DNA of 64,000 nucleotides from Pseudomonas poae (GTDB lineage Bacteria; Pseudomonadota; Gammaproteobacteria; Pseudomonadales; Pseudomonadaceae): NCBI GenBank assembly GCA_004000515.1, contig CP034537.1, positions 4,850,001 to 4,914,000 of the forward strand, read 5' to 3'. Shown piece by piece: positions 48,112 to 57,769 of this stretch (position 1 is its first letter; each line of letters starts with the position of its first letter). The notes under the pieces were generated by a model. It saw only the letters and a program-made list of their open reading frames with translations, ran no database searches and was not told where the DNA came from. The position numbers and the translations under genes were made by a program.

Positions 48112-49477
48112 ATGAGCATTGTTTCAATGAAGTCTTTCCTGTGGCCTCTATATAAACCCAGAGATAGACCTGTTTCATCTAAAGGCTCAAGCCAAAGTTC
48201 TTCGTCAATCCAGCATGCTTTGCCCTCTTGGAAAAAGTTGGGTACCTATACGAAATTCACTGAGTTGTTGGCCAGAGATACCGACCGTGGCGCATTAACG
48301 CCTTCCGGGAAAGAATTGCTCGATACCCTTACATATCCGGGCTTGACGAACGCCCCCAAGGTGAATGTACTGAGTTTTGGCGTGGGCGGTGTGAGCGCTA
48401 ACGATATGTTTATTCTCAGGCGTGACCCCGCCATGCCCGGTAGTACTAACATTGTACTGTACATGCCGGAGAGTGATTTTAAATCATTCTATGAGTTTAA
48501 AAGCACCAGGGACATGCAGGCGTTTTTGAAAACCCTGCCCAAAACCCCGGCTGCCTTCAACGCATTCCTTGCCCATTTCGGTAGTGATGTAAATTCCGAT
48601 GCGGTCAGAAGTGTCGTGAAGTCCATGAACGAGTGGGCAGCGGCGCCGGAGAACACCAAGCCAAAAATGGCGATTGGGGGATCAAGCTACATCTTCGGCA
48701 ATGTGTTCGAGCGTCAGGCAAGGCTGAGCCAAGAAGCCGTCACCCCGATTTCCGTCAATGGCCTTACGGATCTGCAGCATGTATGGGTAAGTCCCCGAGG
48801 GTTTGCCGTTTACTCCGGAAAGCGGCCTGATGGTGAGTTAGTACTCTATAAATACGACACCGCAGGAAACCTGACGGGGCTGGGTGACAAAGGAAATTAT
48901 TACGTTGTGGAAGATGGCTTGCGGCGTAAGGCACCTCTCATTCCATTGACAGCTGAACAGTACTCTGCGGCACTGGAAAAGAAATTTTGAAAAGCCTTGA
49001 TGATGGTGGGTTAAAGGGGTTGTTAGACGTTTTACGCCCCTTTGTACCTCCGACAACTGAGGCGCGCACGGTGTCCGTAAAAACACAGGGTTGGAATTAT
49101 AAAAATGGCGCATTGGGTTTGTTAAAGCAGGGAGTGGGGGAGTTTTTGGAAAATCCTTTTTCTGGACTTCAGAGTTTTTGGAGCTATTGGGTGTCAGCAA
49201 AGATAAAGCAGGCTTTGTAGAGCGAACCCTGGATAATCCGGTGACTTCACTTATGAAGTATGCGAATAAATACAACGATCTTGGTAAACGTTTTGGAAAG
49301 ACAAAGGCCGAGATGGACAGTGCATTTGAAGATATTGGCAACTTACTGCAAGGCGCTATACCTGTTTACGGTCAGGTGAGAGGAGCAGGCAGTTGGGGTG
49401 CAAAAGCAATTAAAAATGTCCCCGCAACAGATAAGCACTTGAATGATGCTGCCGGCGAGTTTCAAAACAGACCTTAA
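48112..49477 (+). CDS. DUF6543-like (dermonecrotic-toxin-type) protein of Pseudomonas (frame broken twice)
   Basis: As sequenced this is three fragments: 48112-48990, 48987-49220 and 49178-49477. Adding one T at TTTT 48985-48988 joins ALEKKFLKSLDDGG, and one T at TTTTT 49175-49179 joins LQSFLELLGVSKDKAG, giving one 455-residue protein. The segment NIVLYMPESDFKSFYEFKSTRDMQ and the C-terminal IGNLLQGAIPVYGQVRGAG resemble the large Pseudomonas DUF6543 proteins related to dermonecrotic toxins, but the protein is far shorter than those. The base composition is more AT-rich than the neighbours, as for an acquired gene. No signal peptide or catalytic motif was recognised; the toxin link is inference. 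Confidence 0.5.
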
Positions 49478-49521
49478 GTAGTGGGCGAGCAGGCCCGCCC
49501 CTACTGACTATCTGGGTGGGC

Positions 49522-50532
49522 TCAGGACCGTTGAATGCGCCCTGAAACAAAATGGCCCACATCATTAAATCCCGGGGTGGACGAATGCCCCGGCGTCACC
49601 AATGAATCGATAAACGCCTCGTCTTCTGCCGTGATCTTCACCTCAAGCGCACCGGTATAGGCATCCCACTGCGCTTCGGTGCGTGGCCCGACAATCGCCG
49701 AACTCACCGCGCCGTTGTTCAACACCCAGGCAATCGCGAACTCGACAATGCCAACGCCACGCCCTTGAGTGTACTGCTGGATTTGCTGGGCGATGCGTAG
49801 CGATTCCACGCGCCATTCGGTTTCAAGGATGCGCTTGTCCTGGCGAGCCGCCCGGCTGCCGGCCTCAGGCGTAACGTCCGGCGCATATTTGCCACTGAGC
49901 ACGCCGCGAGCCAGCGGGCTGTAGGGCACCACGCCCAACCCGTAGTTGGCAGCAGCGGTGATTTGTTCCACTTCGGCCTGACGGTTGACGATGTTGTACA
50001 GCGGTTGGCTGATCACTGGTTTGTCCACGCCCAGGCGCTCAGCCACGCGAATCACTTCGGCAATGCGCCAGCCCCGGTAGTTGGACAGGCCCCAGTAACG
50101 GATCTTGCCCTGGCGGATCAAGTCACCAATCGCCGACACCGTGACCTCCAGCGGGGTGTCGTGGTCTTCGCGGTGCAGGTAGTAGATGTCGAGGTAGTCG
50201 GTATCCAGACGCGTGAGGCTGGCCTCCAGCGCGTTGAAAATACGTTTGCGGCTCAGGCCGCTGCGGTTGGGGATGCCGTCGGCAGGGCCGATGGCGACTT
50301 TGGACGCCAGCACCCAATCCGAACGGTGACGGGCGATGGCTTCGCCGACGATCTCCTCCGAACGCCCGCCGGTGTACACGTCCGCCGTGTCGATAAAATT
50401 GATGCCCTGGTCCCAGGCCTTGTCGATGATGCGCAGCGAGTCCTCGGTGTTGGTCTGTTCGCCAAACATCATGGTGCCCAGGGTCAAGGCGCTGACCTTC
50501 AACCCGGATTGGCCCAATGTGCGGTAAATCAT
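49522..50532 (-). CDS. Aldo/keto reductase
   Basis: A 336-residue NADPH-dependent TIM-barrel oxidoreductase. The catalytic tetrad is visible: Asp and Tyr in FIDTADVYTGG, Lys in VLASKVAIG and His in YLHREDHD. The NADPH-binding C terminus includes SSAIVGPRTEAQWD. It belongs to the YajO/YghZ-like AKR group. Its physiological substrate is unknown. It lies 81 bases downstream of a LysR gene on the same strand. Frame intact. Confidence 0.88.
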   Translation of the reverse strand: MIYRTLGQSGLKVSALTLGTMMFGEQTNTEDSLRIIDKAWDQGINFIDTADVYTGGRSEEIVGEAIARHRSDWVLASKVAIGPADGIPNRSGLSRKRIFNALEASLTRLDTDYLDIYYLHREDHDTPLEVTVSAIGDLIRQGKIRYWGLSNYRGWRIAEVIRVAERLGVDKPVISQPLYNIVNRQAEVEQITAAANYGLGVVPYSPLARGVLSGKYAPDVTPEAGSRAARQDKRILETEWRVESLRIAQQIQQYTQGRGVGIVEFAIAWVLNNGAVSSAIVGPRTEAQWDAYTGALEVKITAEDEAFIDSLVTPGHSSTPGFNDVGHFVSGRIQRS

Positions 50533-50613
50533 GGATAACTCCTCAAGGCTGGGAAACGTGAGTCATGCAATACCAGACTCGAAGGCTCTGGAACAAGCCC
50601 TTGGCGCATTTCT

Positions 50614-51516
50614 TCATGGATCGAGCAAGGCCTGGCAGCGCGCCTGCACGAATCGATGCAGCACTTTCACTCGCTCCGACACTTGCAGACGGTGCGGGCA
50701 CATGAGGTTGAACGGCGTGGGTTCGCCTTGCCACTCAGGCAACAACGGCACCAGGCGTCCGGCCTTGAAGTCGCGGGCCACGTCCAGGTTGGCTTTATAG
50801 GCGATGCCATGCCCGGCCAGTGCCCAGCGGCGCACGATTTCGCCGTCATCGCTCAGGTAATCCCCGGTCACTTCGACCTCCTGGCGCAACCCGCTCTGGT
50901 AGAAATTCCACGTGCTGTTGGCTTGACCCCGGCGCATGTAGCGCAACGTGCTGTGCTGCGACAGTTCTGCCGGCGTGCGCGGCGTACCGTGCCGCGCCAG
51001 GTAGTCAGGGCTGGCGCAGGGAATGCGATGGTGGCCAGGCACCACCGGTAGCGCGACGAGGCTAGAGTCCCTGGGCACCCCAAAACGCAGGGCGATGTCG
51101 ACGGTGTCGCGGAACAAGTCGGCGTTGCTGTCATTGAGCAATAGTTGAATGCGGATGTCGGGGTGTTCCTGCTTGAACTCATCCAGCCAGCCCAGCAGAA
51201 CATTGCGCCCAAAATCCGAGGGCGCCGACAGCTGCAGCAGCCCGCTGAGGCTCTGCCCCTGCTGCCTGATTGCTCGCTCACCTTCGGACAACGCCTCCAA
51301 AGCCAACCGTACGCTGCCCAGGTAACGCGCGCCTTCTTCGGTCAGGCGCATGCTGCGGGTCGAGCGGGCCAGCAGACGGATGCCCAATCGGGTTTCCAGG
51401 CGCTTAAGGGCGATACTCGCCGCTGCCGGCGTCAGGTTGAGGCCACGAGCCGCTGCGGAAAGGCTGCCCGTGTCGGCGGTGCGCACGAAGACTTCAAGGT
51501 CGAGTGTCGAGCTCAT
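50614..51516 (-). CDS. LysR-family transcriptional regulator
   Basis: A 300-residue LysR regulator with the winged helix LSAAARGLNLTPAAASIALKRLE and a substrate-binding domain of the CrgA-like group (LQLSAPSDFGRNVLLGWLDEF). It is divergent from the SDR gene at 51620 and followed by an aldo/keto reductase, so control of one or both oxidoreductases is likely. Frame intact. Confidence 0.88.
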   Translation of the reverse strand: MSSTLDLEVFVRTADTGSLSAAARGLNLTPAAASIALKRLETRLGIRLLARSTRSMRLTEEGARYLGSVRLALEALSEGERAIRQQGQSLSGLLQLSAPSDFGRNVLLGWLDEFKQEHPDIRIQLLLNDSNADLFRDTVDIALRFGVPRDSSLVALPVVPGHHRIPCASPDYLARHGTPRTPAELSQHSTLRYMRRGQANSTWNFYQSGLRQEVEVTGDYLSDDGEIVRRWALAGHGIAYKANLDVARDFKAGRLVPLLPEWQGEPTPFNLMCPHRLQVSERVKVLHRFVQARCQALLDP

Positions 51517-51619
51517 TTGTAAAAAATCCTTTAAAGATCTTGTCGTTTTACCGGGATTTTTCGCCGATTGCCAAGCTGGGAGGATGAACGCTCACTTTCT
51601 CACCCAGGAATACTCACCC

Positions 51620-52324
51620 ATGACTTCTTCCCTCAATGGCAAAACCGTCATCGTGATTGGCGGCAGCAGCGGTATCGGCGCCGCCGTGGCCAAGGCCGCA
51701 ACCGACCGTGGCGCCCATGTGGTATTGGCCGGGCGACGCCTGGCGTCGGGTACCGATAATGGCCTGCGTAGCGAGCCGGTGGACGTGACCGATGCCGCCT
51801 CGTTGCAACGCCTGTTCGAAACGGTTGGGCGTTTCGATCACCTCGTCTACACCTCCGGCCCGTCGGTGCGCGCAAAAAACCTGATCGAGACGGACCTGGA
51901 TGAAGCCCAGGAAAACTTCAACGTGAAGCTGTGGGGCTCGCTACGGGCGATCCAGCTCGCGCTGCCTTACCTTGACGAGCGCGGCAGCATCAGCCTCACG
52001 TCCGGGCAGTTGGGGCGCAAGTTGGCGCCTGGCCAGTTCATCAAGACCGGTATCAACGCGGCGACCGAAGCACTCGGCAAGCAATTGGCCAAGGAGCTGG
52101 CACCGCGGCGGGTCAATGTGATCAGCCCTGGCGTGATCGATACACCAGCGTATGCCGGGCTGGCTGAGGAACAGCGCCAAGCGATGTTCACCAAGGCAAG
52201 CGGGCTGTTGCCAGTTGGGCGGGTAGGGCAGGCAGAGGAAGTGGCGGAGGGGTATGTGTTGGCGATGGAGAATGGCTTTATGACCGGCGCGGTCATCGAT
52301 ATCGACGGCGGCGGCCTGCTGTAA
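51620..52324 (+). CDS. SDR-family protein lacking the usual Tyr/Lys catalytic pair
   Basis: A 234-residue Rossmann protein with the cofactor motif GGSSGIGAAVAKAA, the conserved Ser region ISLTSGQLGR and the C-terminal SPGVIDTPAYAG. Where most short-chain dehydrogenases have YxxxK, this protein reads KTGIN when aligned on the following NAATEALGKQLAKELAP helix, so Tyr and Lys appear to be replaced. It might reduce a substrate by another mechanism or have a non-catalytic role. ATG 51620 follows AGGA. It is divergent from the LysR gene. Confidence 0.8.
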   Translation: MTSSLNGKTVIVIGGSSGIGAAVAKAATDRGAHVVLAGRRLASGTDNGLRSEPVDVTDAASLQRLFETVGRFDHLVYTSGPSVRAKNLIETDLDEAQENFNVKLWGSLRAIQLALPYLDERGSISLTSGQLGRKLAPGQFIKTGINAATEALGKQLAKELAPRRVNVISPGVIDTPAYAGLAEEQRQAMFTKASGLLPVGRVGQAEEVAEGYVLAMENGFMTGAVIDIDGGGLL

Positions 52325-52341
52325 ACACCGGAAATATGTTT

Positions 52342-52400
52342 GCCTGCGATAGCGCTGATGAATTCACCACCGCTATCGCAGGCAAGCCAGCTCCCACACT
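52342..52400. repeat. REP-like intergenic palindrome
   Basis: GCCTGCGATAGCG (52342-52354) and its exact inverse (52371-52383) form 13-base arms. The right arm continues into AAGCCAGCTCCCACA, which is shared with the element near 60030. It lies between the ends of the converging SDR and MFS genes. Confidence 0.7.
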
Positions 52401-52407
52401 GATCGCG

Positions 52408-53718
52408 TCAGACCTTAAGAGTACGGGTCATGCGCAGAGCCAGAACGCTACCCGCCACAATCACCGCCGCCAGCAGGTACAACGCGATATCCGTTGACCC
52501 CGTGGCATCTTTCACGAAACCGACGATATACGGGCTGAGGAAACCGGCCATCTGGCCCATCGAGTTGATCAACGCCAAGCCACCTGCCGCCGCACCCGCG
52601 CTGAGCATGGCGGTCGGCACCGGCCAGAACATCGGCAGACCGGTGAGGGCGCCCATGGTGGCAATCGTCAGGCCGAGAATCGCAATTGCTGGAGTGGTGG
52701 CGAAGTTCACCGCAATCACCAGGCCAATCGCGCCCATCAACATCGGCACCACCAAGTGCCAGCGACGCTCCTTGCGCAAGTCCGCCGAGCGGCCCACCAG
52801 CAACATGAACACCGCCGCCAGCAGGTACGGGATCGCACTCAGCCAGCCAATCACCAGGTTATCGCTGAACCCCAGGTTCTTGATGATCGACGGCAGCCAG
52901 AAGTTAATGGCGTAGACGCCACTCTGGATGCAGAAGTAGATCAGGCCGAACGCCCAGATCGCTGGGTTCTTGAACACTTCGGCGAGGGAGTCGGTGGTGG
53001 TTTTCGGCTTGTTGGCCAGGTCCGTCGCCTGGTCGGCTTCCAGCACCGCACGCTCGTGGGGCTTGAGCCACTTGGCGTTGGCGAAGCTGTCACTCAGCAG
53101 GAAGTAGGCGAGGAAGCCCAGGATTACAGTCGGGATGCCTTGCAGCAGGAACATCCATTGCCAGCCGGCGAGGCCACCTTGCCCTGCGGCGAAGTGGTTG
53201 AGGATCCAGCCGGAGAACGGGCTGCCGAGCAAACCGGATACCGGGATCGCCGACATGAACAGCGCCATGATCCGCCCACGGCGGAACGTCGGGAACCACT
53301 GCGAGAGGTACAACACCACGCCCGGGAAGAACCCGGCTTCGGCCGCACCGGTAAACAGGCGCAGGGTGTAGAAGTGGGTGGGCGTGGTAACGAACAGCAG
53401 GCAGGTGGACAAGGTGCCCCAGACGATCATCATCAACGCAATCCAGCGCCGTGGACCGAACTTGGTCAACGCCAGGTTGCTTGGCACGCCGCACAGCACG
53501 TAGCCGATGAAGAAAATCCCGGCACCCAGGCCGTACACGGTTTCGCTGAACTTCAATGCATCGAGCATCTGCAACTTGGCAAAGCCAACGTTTACCCGGT
53601 CGAGGTAGTTGAACAGATAGCAGATAAAAATGAAGGGGATCAGGCGCAGGGTAATGCGCTTGTAGATGGCGTTTTTATCGTCATCGGTGGCCAGTGTGGC
53701 AGCGGCGCTCTGTGACAT
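52408..53718 (-). CDS. MFS transporter, anion:cation symporter (glucarate/glycerate-like) family
   Basis: A 436-residue major-facilitator protein with twelve spans and the ACS-family signatures LFNYLDRVNVGFAKLQM and GAAEAGFFPGVVLYLSQWFP. This family imports sugar acids such as glucarate, galactarate and tartrate, or phthalate. It is divergent from cdaR (sugar diacid regulator) and close to garK, which supports a sugar-acid or glycerate substrate. Frame intact. Confidence 0.87.
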   Translation of the reverse strand: MSQSAAATLATDDDKNAIYKRITLRLIPFIFICYLFNYLDRVNVGFAKLQMLDALKFSETVYGLGAGIFFIGYVLCGVPSNLALTKFGPRRWIALMMIVWGTLSTCLLFVTTPTHFYTLRLFTGAAEAGFFPGVVLYLSQWFPTFRRGRIMALFMSAIPVSGLLGSPFSGWILNHFAAGQGGLAGWQWMFLLQGIPTVILGFLAYFLLSDSFANAKWLKPHERAVLEADQATDLANKPKTTTDSLAEVFKNPAIWAFGLIYFCIQSGVYAINFWLPSIIKNLGFSDNLVIGWLSAIPYLLAAVFMLLVGRSADLRKERRWHLVVPMLMGAIGLVIAVNFATTPAIAILGLTIATMGALTGLPMFWPVPTAMLSAGAAAGGLALINSMGQMAGFLSPYIVGFVKDATGSTDIALYLLAAVIVAGSVLALRMTRTLKV

Positions 53719-53876
53719 GGCGGTCTCTCTTTATTATGATTTTTCGCGATGCGAGGGTAACGTTGATCGCGCAAACAGTCTCGGCGACGCGATGGGGTAC
53801 TGTCTTTGTGCTCGCGCACAGTGAAGCACCCTTTGCGCTGTGCTGGTGAACAACCACCTTTTAGGAACTTAGCCCC

Positions 53877-54982
53877 ATGTTCGAGCTGGATCATGACCTG
53901 GCGCAGGATATTGTCGATCGCACCATGGCGATCCTGCCCTACAACGTCAATGTCATGGACAGCCAGGGGTTGATTCTTGGCAGCGGCGAACCGGAACGCA
54001 TCAACACCCGCCACGAAGGCGCGCAACTGGTACTGGCCAACGGGCGCGTGGTGGAAATCGACGGCCAGACCGCCAAGCACCTCAAGGGCGTGCAACCCGG
54101 CATCAACCTGCCGCTGCTGCACGACGGGCGCCTGATCGGTGTGCTGGGCATTACCGGCGAACCAGAAGGCCTGCGCACTTATGCGGAACTGGTGCGCATG
54201 ACCGCCGAAATGCTGGTGAGCCATCGCCACCAGCAAGCCGAGCAGCAATGGCGTCGGCAACGCTGCGACGATCTGCTGGCCCTGCTGCTGGCCGAAACGG
54301 GAGACTCGCCGCGCCTGGTGGACGAAGCCCAACAACTGGGGCTCAAACCGCAGATGGCACGTACGCCGTATTTGTTCGAGCTGGGTGCGGGCCAGTCGGC
54401 GGAGGCGTTGAGTGCCTGGTTGACCTCGCGTTACCCGGACAGTTGGTGTGTCAGCTCGGCGCAATTCTCGTTGTTGTGGTGCCGCCCGGCGGCAGTGCAA
54501 GTGGACAATCCACGCCTGTTGGAAAAGCTCGACGGCTTGGGCTGGAACATCCTGCGGGTAGCGGTGGGCGGGCAGGCCGATGGCTTAGCCGGGTTGCGCC
54601 GCTGTTATCGTCGCGTTGGTGACCTGTTGGCCTACGGGCGGGACATCCTGCCGCACTCCAGGCTGCTGACCCTCAACCGCTATCGCCTGCCAGTGATGCT
54701 CTGGCGCCATCGCAACGACGATGCCCTCGATGAGTTGCTCAACCCCTTGCGCAAAGTGCTGGCAAAGACGGCAACGGCCAACTGCTGGCTACGTTGCGCA
54801 GTTGGTGCGAACACGACGGGCAAAGCCAGGCGTGTGCCGACGCGCTGGGTATTCACCGCAACAGCCTGCGCTATCGCATGGAACGCATTGCTGAACTCAG
54901 TGGTGTCGACCCGCTGAGGCTGGACGGTATGCTCGCGCTGTATCTCGGTGTGCAGCTATTGCCCCAGGCTTTGTCGGAATGA
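53877..54982 (+). CDS. cdaR: CdaR-family sugar-diacid regulator (frame broken once)
   Basis: A 368-residue activator. The N-terminal diacid-recognition domain (DHDLAQDIVDRTMAILPYNVNVMD) is followed by a middle PucR/GGDEF-like region, and the C-terminal helix-turn-helix (ACADALGIHRNSLRYRMERI) binds DNA. The break at AAA 54764-54766 is mended by one extra A, joining VLAKDGNGQLLATLRSWCEH. It lies between the divergent MFS transporter and garK, which are its probable targets, with glycerate, glucarate or galactarate as the likely signal. Confidence 0.88.
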
Positions 54983-55073
54983 ACAACAAACCTTTCCCGC
55001 ACTTGTGCATCGGACCGGCGTCAATGTCGGTACCAACTGGCAGCATGGGCGTTATAAAAACCGGAGAAAGCCC

Positions 55074-56218
55074 ATGAAAATCATCATCGCCCCCGACTCA
55101 TTCAAGGACAGCCTGAGCGCTGAAGGCGTCGCCCAGGCCATTGCCGAGGGGCTACGCCAGGTCTGGCCAGATGCCGAGTTGGTGCAATGCCCCATGGCGG
55201 ATGGTGGTGAGGGCACGGTTGAGTCAGTACTTGCCGCGTGCAACGGCGAATTGCGCAGCCAGTCGGTGCGCGGGCCACTGGGGGCAACCGTTGAAGCCCA
55301 TTGGGGCTGGTTGGCCGACAGCCACACCGCAATCATCGAGATGGCCGAAGCCAGCGGTCTGCAACTGGTGCCGCCTGGGCAGCGCGACGCCTGTTCCAGC
55401 AGCACCTACGGCACGGGCGAATTGATCCGCGCCGCCTTGGACCTCGGTGCCCAGCGCATCATCCTGGCCATTGGCGGCAGCGCCACCAACGACGGCGGCG
55501 CGGGCGCGATGCAGGCCCTTGGCGTGCAGTTGTTCGACGCTCAAGACCGAGCGTTGCCACCGGGCGGCCTGGCCTTGGCTCGCCTGGCCCATATCGACCT
55601 TGAACAACTCGACCCACGCCTAGCCCAAGTCCGCTTCGAAATCGCCGCTGACGTGAACAACCCGCTCTGCGGCCCGCACGGCGCCTCGGCGATTTTTGGC
55701 CCGCAAAAGGCGCCAACCCAGAGCAAGTCCAACAATTGGACGCCGCCCTCGGGCACTTCGCCGACCACTGCGCCAAGGTGCTGCCCAATGACGTGCGCGA
55801 AGAGCCCGGCAGCGGTGCCGCCGGTGGCCTTGGCTTTGCCGCCAAAGCCTTCCTCGGGGCGCAGTTCCGCGCCGGTGTGGAGGTGGTGGCTGAACTGGTC
55901 GGCCTGGATGCAGCCGTACGCGGCGCCGACCTGGTGATCACCGGCGAAGGCCGCTTCGACGCCCAGACCTTGCGCGGCAAAACCCCCTTCGGCGTGGCGC
56001 GCATCGCCCAGCAGCACGGCGTGCCGGTGATTGTCATCGCTGGCACCCTGGGCGACGGCTACGAGCAGATGTACGCCCATGGGGTGGACGCCGCATTTGC
56101 CTTGCCCGCCGGGCCGATGAGCCTGGAGCAAGCCTGCAGTGAAGCGCCGCGCTTGTTGCGCGAGCGGGCGGCAGATGTCGCGCGGGTGTGGCGAGTGGCG
56201 GCGTTGCGCGCGCAATAG
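55074..56218 (+). CDS. garK: Glycerate kinase, GarK/GlxK type (frame broken once)
   Basis: A 381-residue kinase that phosphorylates D-glycerate to 2-phosphoglycerate, the last step of glucarate/galactarate or glyoxylate-derived glycerate use. The start MKIIIAPDSFKDSLSA, the CPMADGGEGTVESVL motif and the IGGSATNDGGAGAMQALG motif are diagnostic. GGAGAAAG precedes ATG 55074. A G is missing at GG 55709-55710; adding it joins GPQKGANPEQVQQLDAALG. It follows cdaR on the same strand. Confidence 0.92.
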
Positions 56219-56267
56219 GCGCGCCCCTACACTGGGCGGCCACTTGTCTTTCAAAGGATGAAACACA

Positions 56268-56780
56268 ATGCACACGCCTGAACCCCATATCGTCATCCAG
56301 CGCTTCACCGAGGCCCACCTTGAAGGTGTCGCGGCGCTCTATAACGAACCGGCCGTCTGCCGTCAGGTGCTACAGATGCCGTTCCAGTCCGTTGAGGCCT
56401 GGCGCAACAAGCTGGTGCTGGACAACGAACGGCGCCTGCAGCTGGTGGCGGTGCATGGTGGGGAAGTGATCGGGCAACTCGGCCTGGAGCAACAACTGCG
56501 CGTACGTCGCAGCCATGTTGGGTCGTTCGGCATGGGCGTGGCGACTGCCTGGCAGGGCAAAGGCGTAGGTTCCCGGTTACTGGCAGCCGCGCTGGACGTG
56601 GCCGACAACTGGATGAACCTGCACCGGGTTGAACTCACGGTGTATGCCGACAACGAAGCCGCGCAGAAGCTGTACCGCAAGTTCGGCTTTGAGGTCGAAG
56701 GCCTGATGCGCGATTACGCCGTGCGCGATGGCCAGTTTGTCGACACGGTGAGCATGGCCCGCCTACGCACCTCGGTTTAG
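56268..56780 (+). CDS. GNAT-family N-acetyltransferase
   Basis: A 170-residue acetyl-CoA-dependent transferase. The acetyl-CoA-binding segment GMGVATAWQGKGVGSRLLAAAL (motif A) and the C-terminal RVELTVYADNEAAQKLYRKFGFE are typical of RimI/YhhY-like GNATs. The acceptor is unknown. An AAGGA site stands upstream of ATG 56268. It ends in a 4-base overlap with the racemase gene on the other strand. Frame intact. Confidence 0.88.
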   Translation: MHTPEPHIVIQRFTEAHLEGVAALYNEPAVCRQVLQMPFQSVEAWRNKLVLDNERRLQLVAVHGGEVIGQLGLEQQLRVRRSHVGSFGMGVATAWQGKGVGSRLLAAALDVADNWMNLHRVELTVYADNEAAQKLYRKFGFEVEGLMRDYAVRDGQFVDTVSMARLRTSV

Positions 56781-57469
56781 TCTTGCAGGGCAAATGCCAC
56801 CGCAGCTTGCGCATGCAACTCGGTGGTATCCAGCAGCGGCAGGTCGCTGTGTTCCGGCTTGATCAGCAAGCCGATTTCCGTACACCCGAGGATGATCGCC
56901 TGGGCGCCGCGTGCCGCCAGAGACTCGATAACCCGTTGGTAAACCTGGCGTGACGCATCGCTGATCACGCCAACACACAATTCCTCATAGATAATTCGGT
57001 GCACGGCTTGGCGTTCTTCGGCTTCGGGCACCAGCACGTTCAGGCCGTGGCCCGCGAGACGCGCTTTGAGAAAATCCTGTTCCATGGTGAACGCAGTACC
57101 CAGCAAACCCACGGTCAGCGTGCCGGCTTCAACTGCTGCCAGTCCTGCGGCATCAGCAATATGCAGGAACGGAATCGACACCGCCGCCTCGATACGCGGC
57201 GCCACCAGGTGCATGGTATTGGTACACAGCACCACACACTCGGCGCCCCCGGCTTGCAGGCGGCGGGCGGCATCTTCCAGGATCAGCGCCGTATCATCCC
57301 AACGCCCGGCATGCTGGGCTTGCTCCACCGGCCCGAAGTCCACGCTGTACATCAGCAGTTGCGCCGAGCGCAGCGGACCGAGTTGGTCGCGCACGCGCTG
57401 GTTGATGATGCGGTAATACTCGGCGCTGGACTCCCAGCTCATACCGCCGATTAGGCCGATGGTGCGCAT
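56777..57469 (-). CDS. Aspartate/glutamate racemase-family protein (YgeA type)
   Basis: A 230-residue cofactor-independent amino-acid racemase. The two catalytic Cys are in VVLCTNTMHL and IILGCTEIGLL, the first in a C-T-N motif and the second in a G-C-T-E motif. The start MRTIGLIGGMSWESSAEYY is characteristic of the YgeA subgroup, which racemises several amino acids. Frame intact. Its stop overlaps the GNAT stop. Confidence 0.9.
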   Translation of the reverse strand: MRTIGLIGGMSWESSAEYYRIINQRVRDQLGPLRSAQLLMYSVDFGPVEQAQHAGRWDDTALILEDAARRLQAGGAECVVLCTNTMHLVAPRIEAAVSIPFLHIADAAGLAAVEAGTLTVGLLGTAFTMEQDFLKARLAGHGLNVLVPEAEERQAVHRIIYEELCVGVISDASRQVYQRVIESLAARGAQAIILGCTEIGLLIKPEHSDLPLLDTTELHAQAAVAFALQD

Positions 57470-57559
57470 GCGATGCTCCTGAAAAGGAATGTCGCGTCAC
57501 CTTACCCATCGGCGGTGGATTAGTCATACGCAGTTAGCCGCCAAATGACCGGTGCAGTT

Positions 57560-57768
57560 TCACATGTCCAGGTTCACCCAGCCCGGCTCTGCCTCTTGCG
57601 GTGCCACTACGTCGATGCGCTTGCCGGTCGCCAGCTCCACGCGTCTCGCTACGTCCGGATCGTCGGCAAAGGGATCAAGCTGGCATCGTCCAGGCTTTTG
57701 TCAGACTGCCCCTGCAAGCAATACTCCACCGCGCCGTACAGGCACACCACCATCAGCACGCTCCACAT
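57560..57768 (-). CDS. Small CcoQ-like membrane protein after orphan ccoN (frame broken once)
   Basis: A 69-residue protein that starts one base after the ccoN stop. It begins MWSVLMVVCLYGAVEYCLQG, which is one membrane span, and ends VELATGKRIDVVAPQEAEPG, then WVNLDM. In the sequence as given it is cut short by a frame break at 57668-57673 (AAAGGG); adding one base gives IPFADDPDVARR and the full length. Small partners like this are known beside the orphan ccoN4 (ccoN4-ccoQ4) genes of P. aeruginosa. It is probably a small subunit or assembly partner of the oxidase. The match to CcoQ is by position and size. Confidence 0.5.
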
Positions 57769-57769
57769 T

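Noticed and set aside
52756..53715. 319-codon open frame opposite the MFS transporter
   Set aside because: Antisense shadow; full of charged low-complexity stretches while the opposite strand encodes a complete twelve-span transporter.
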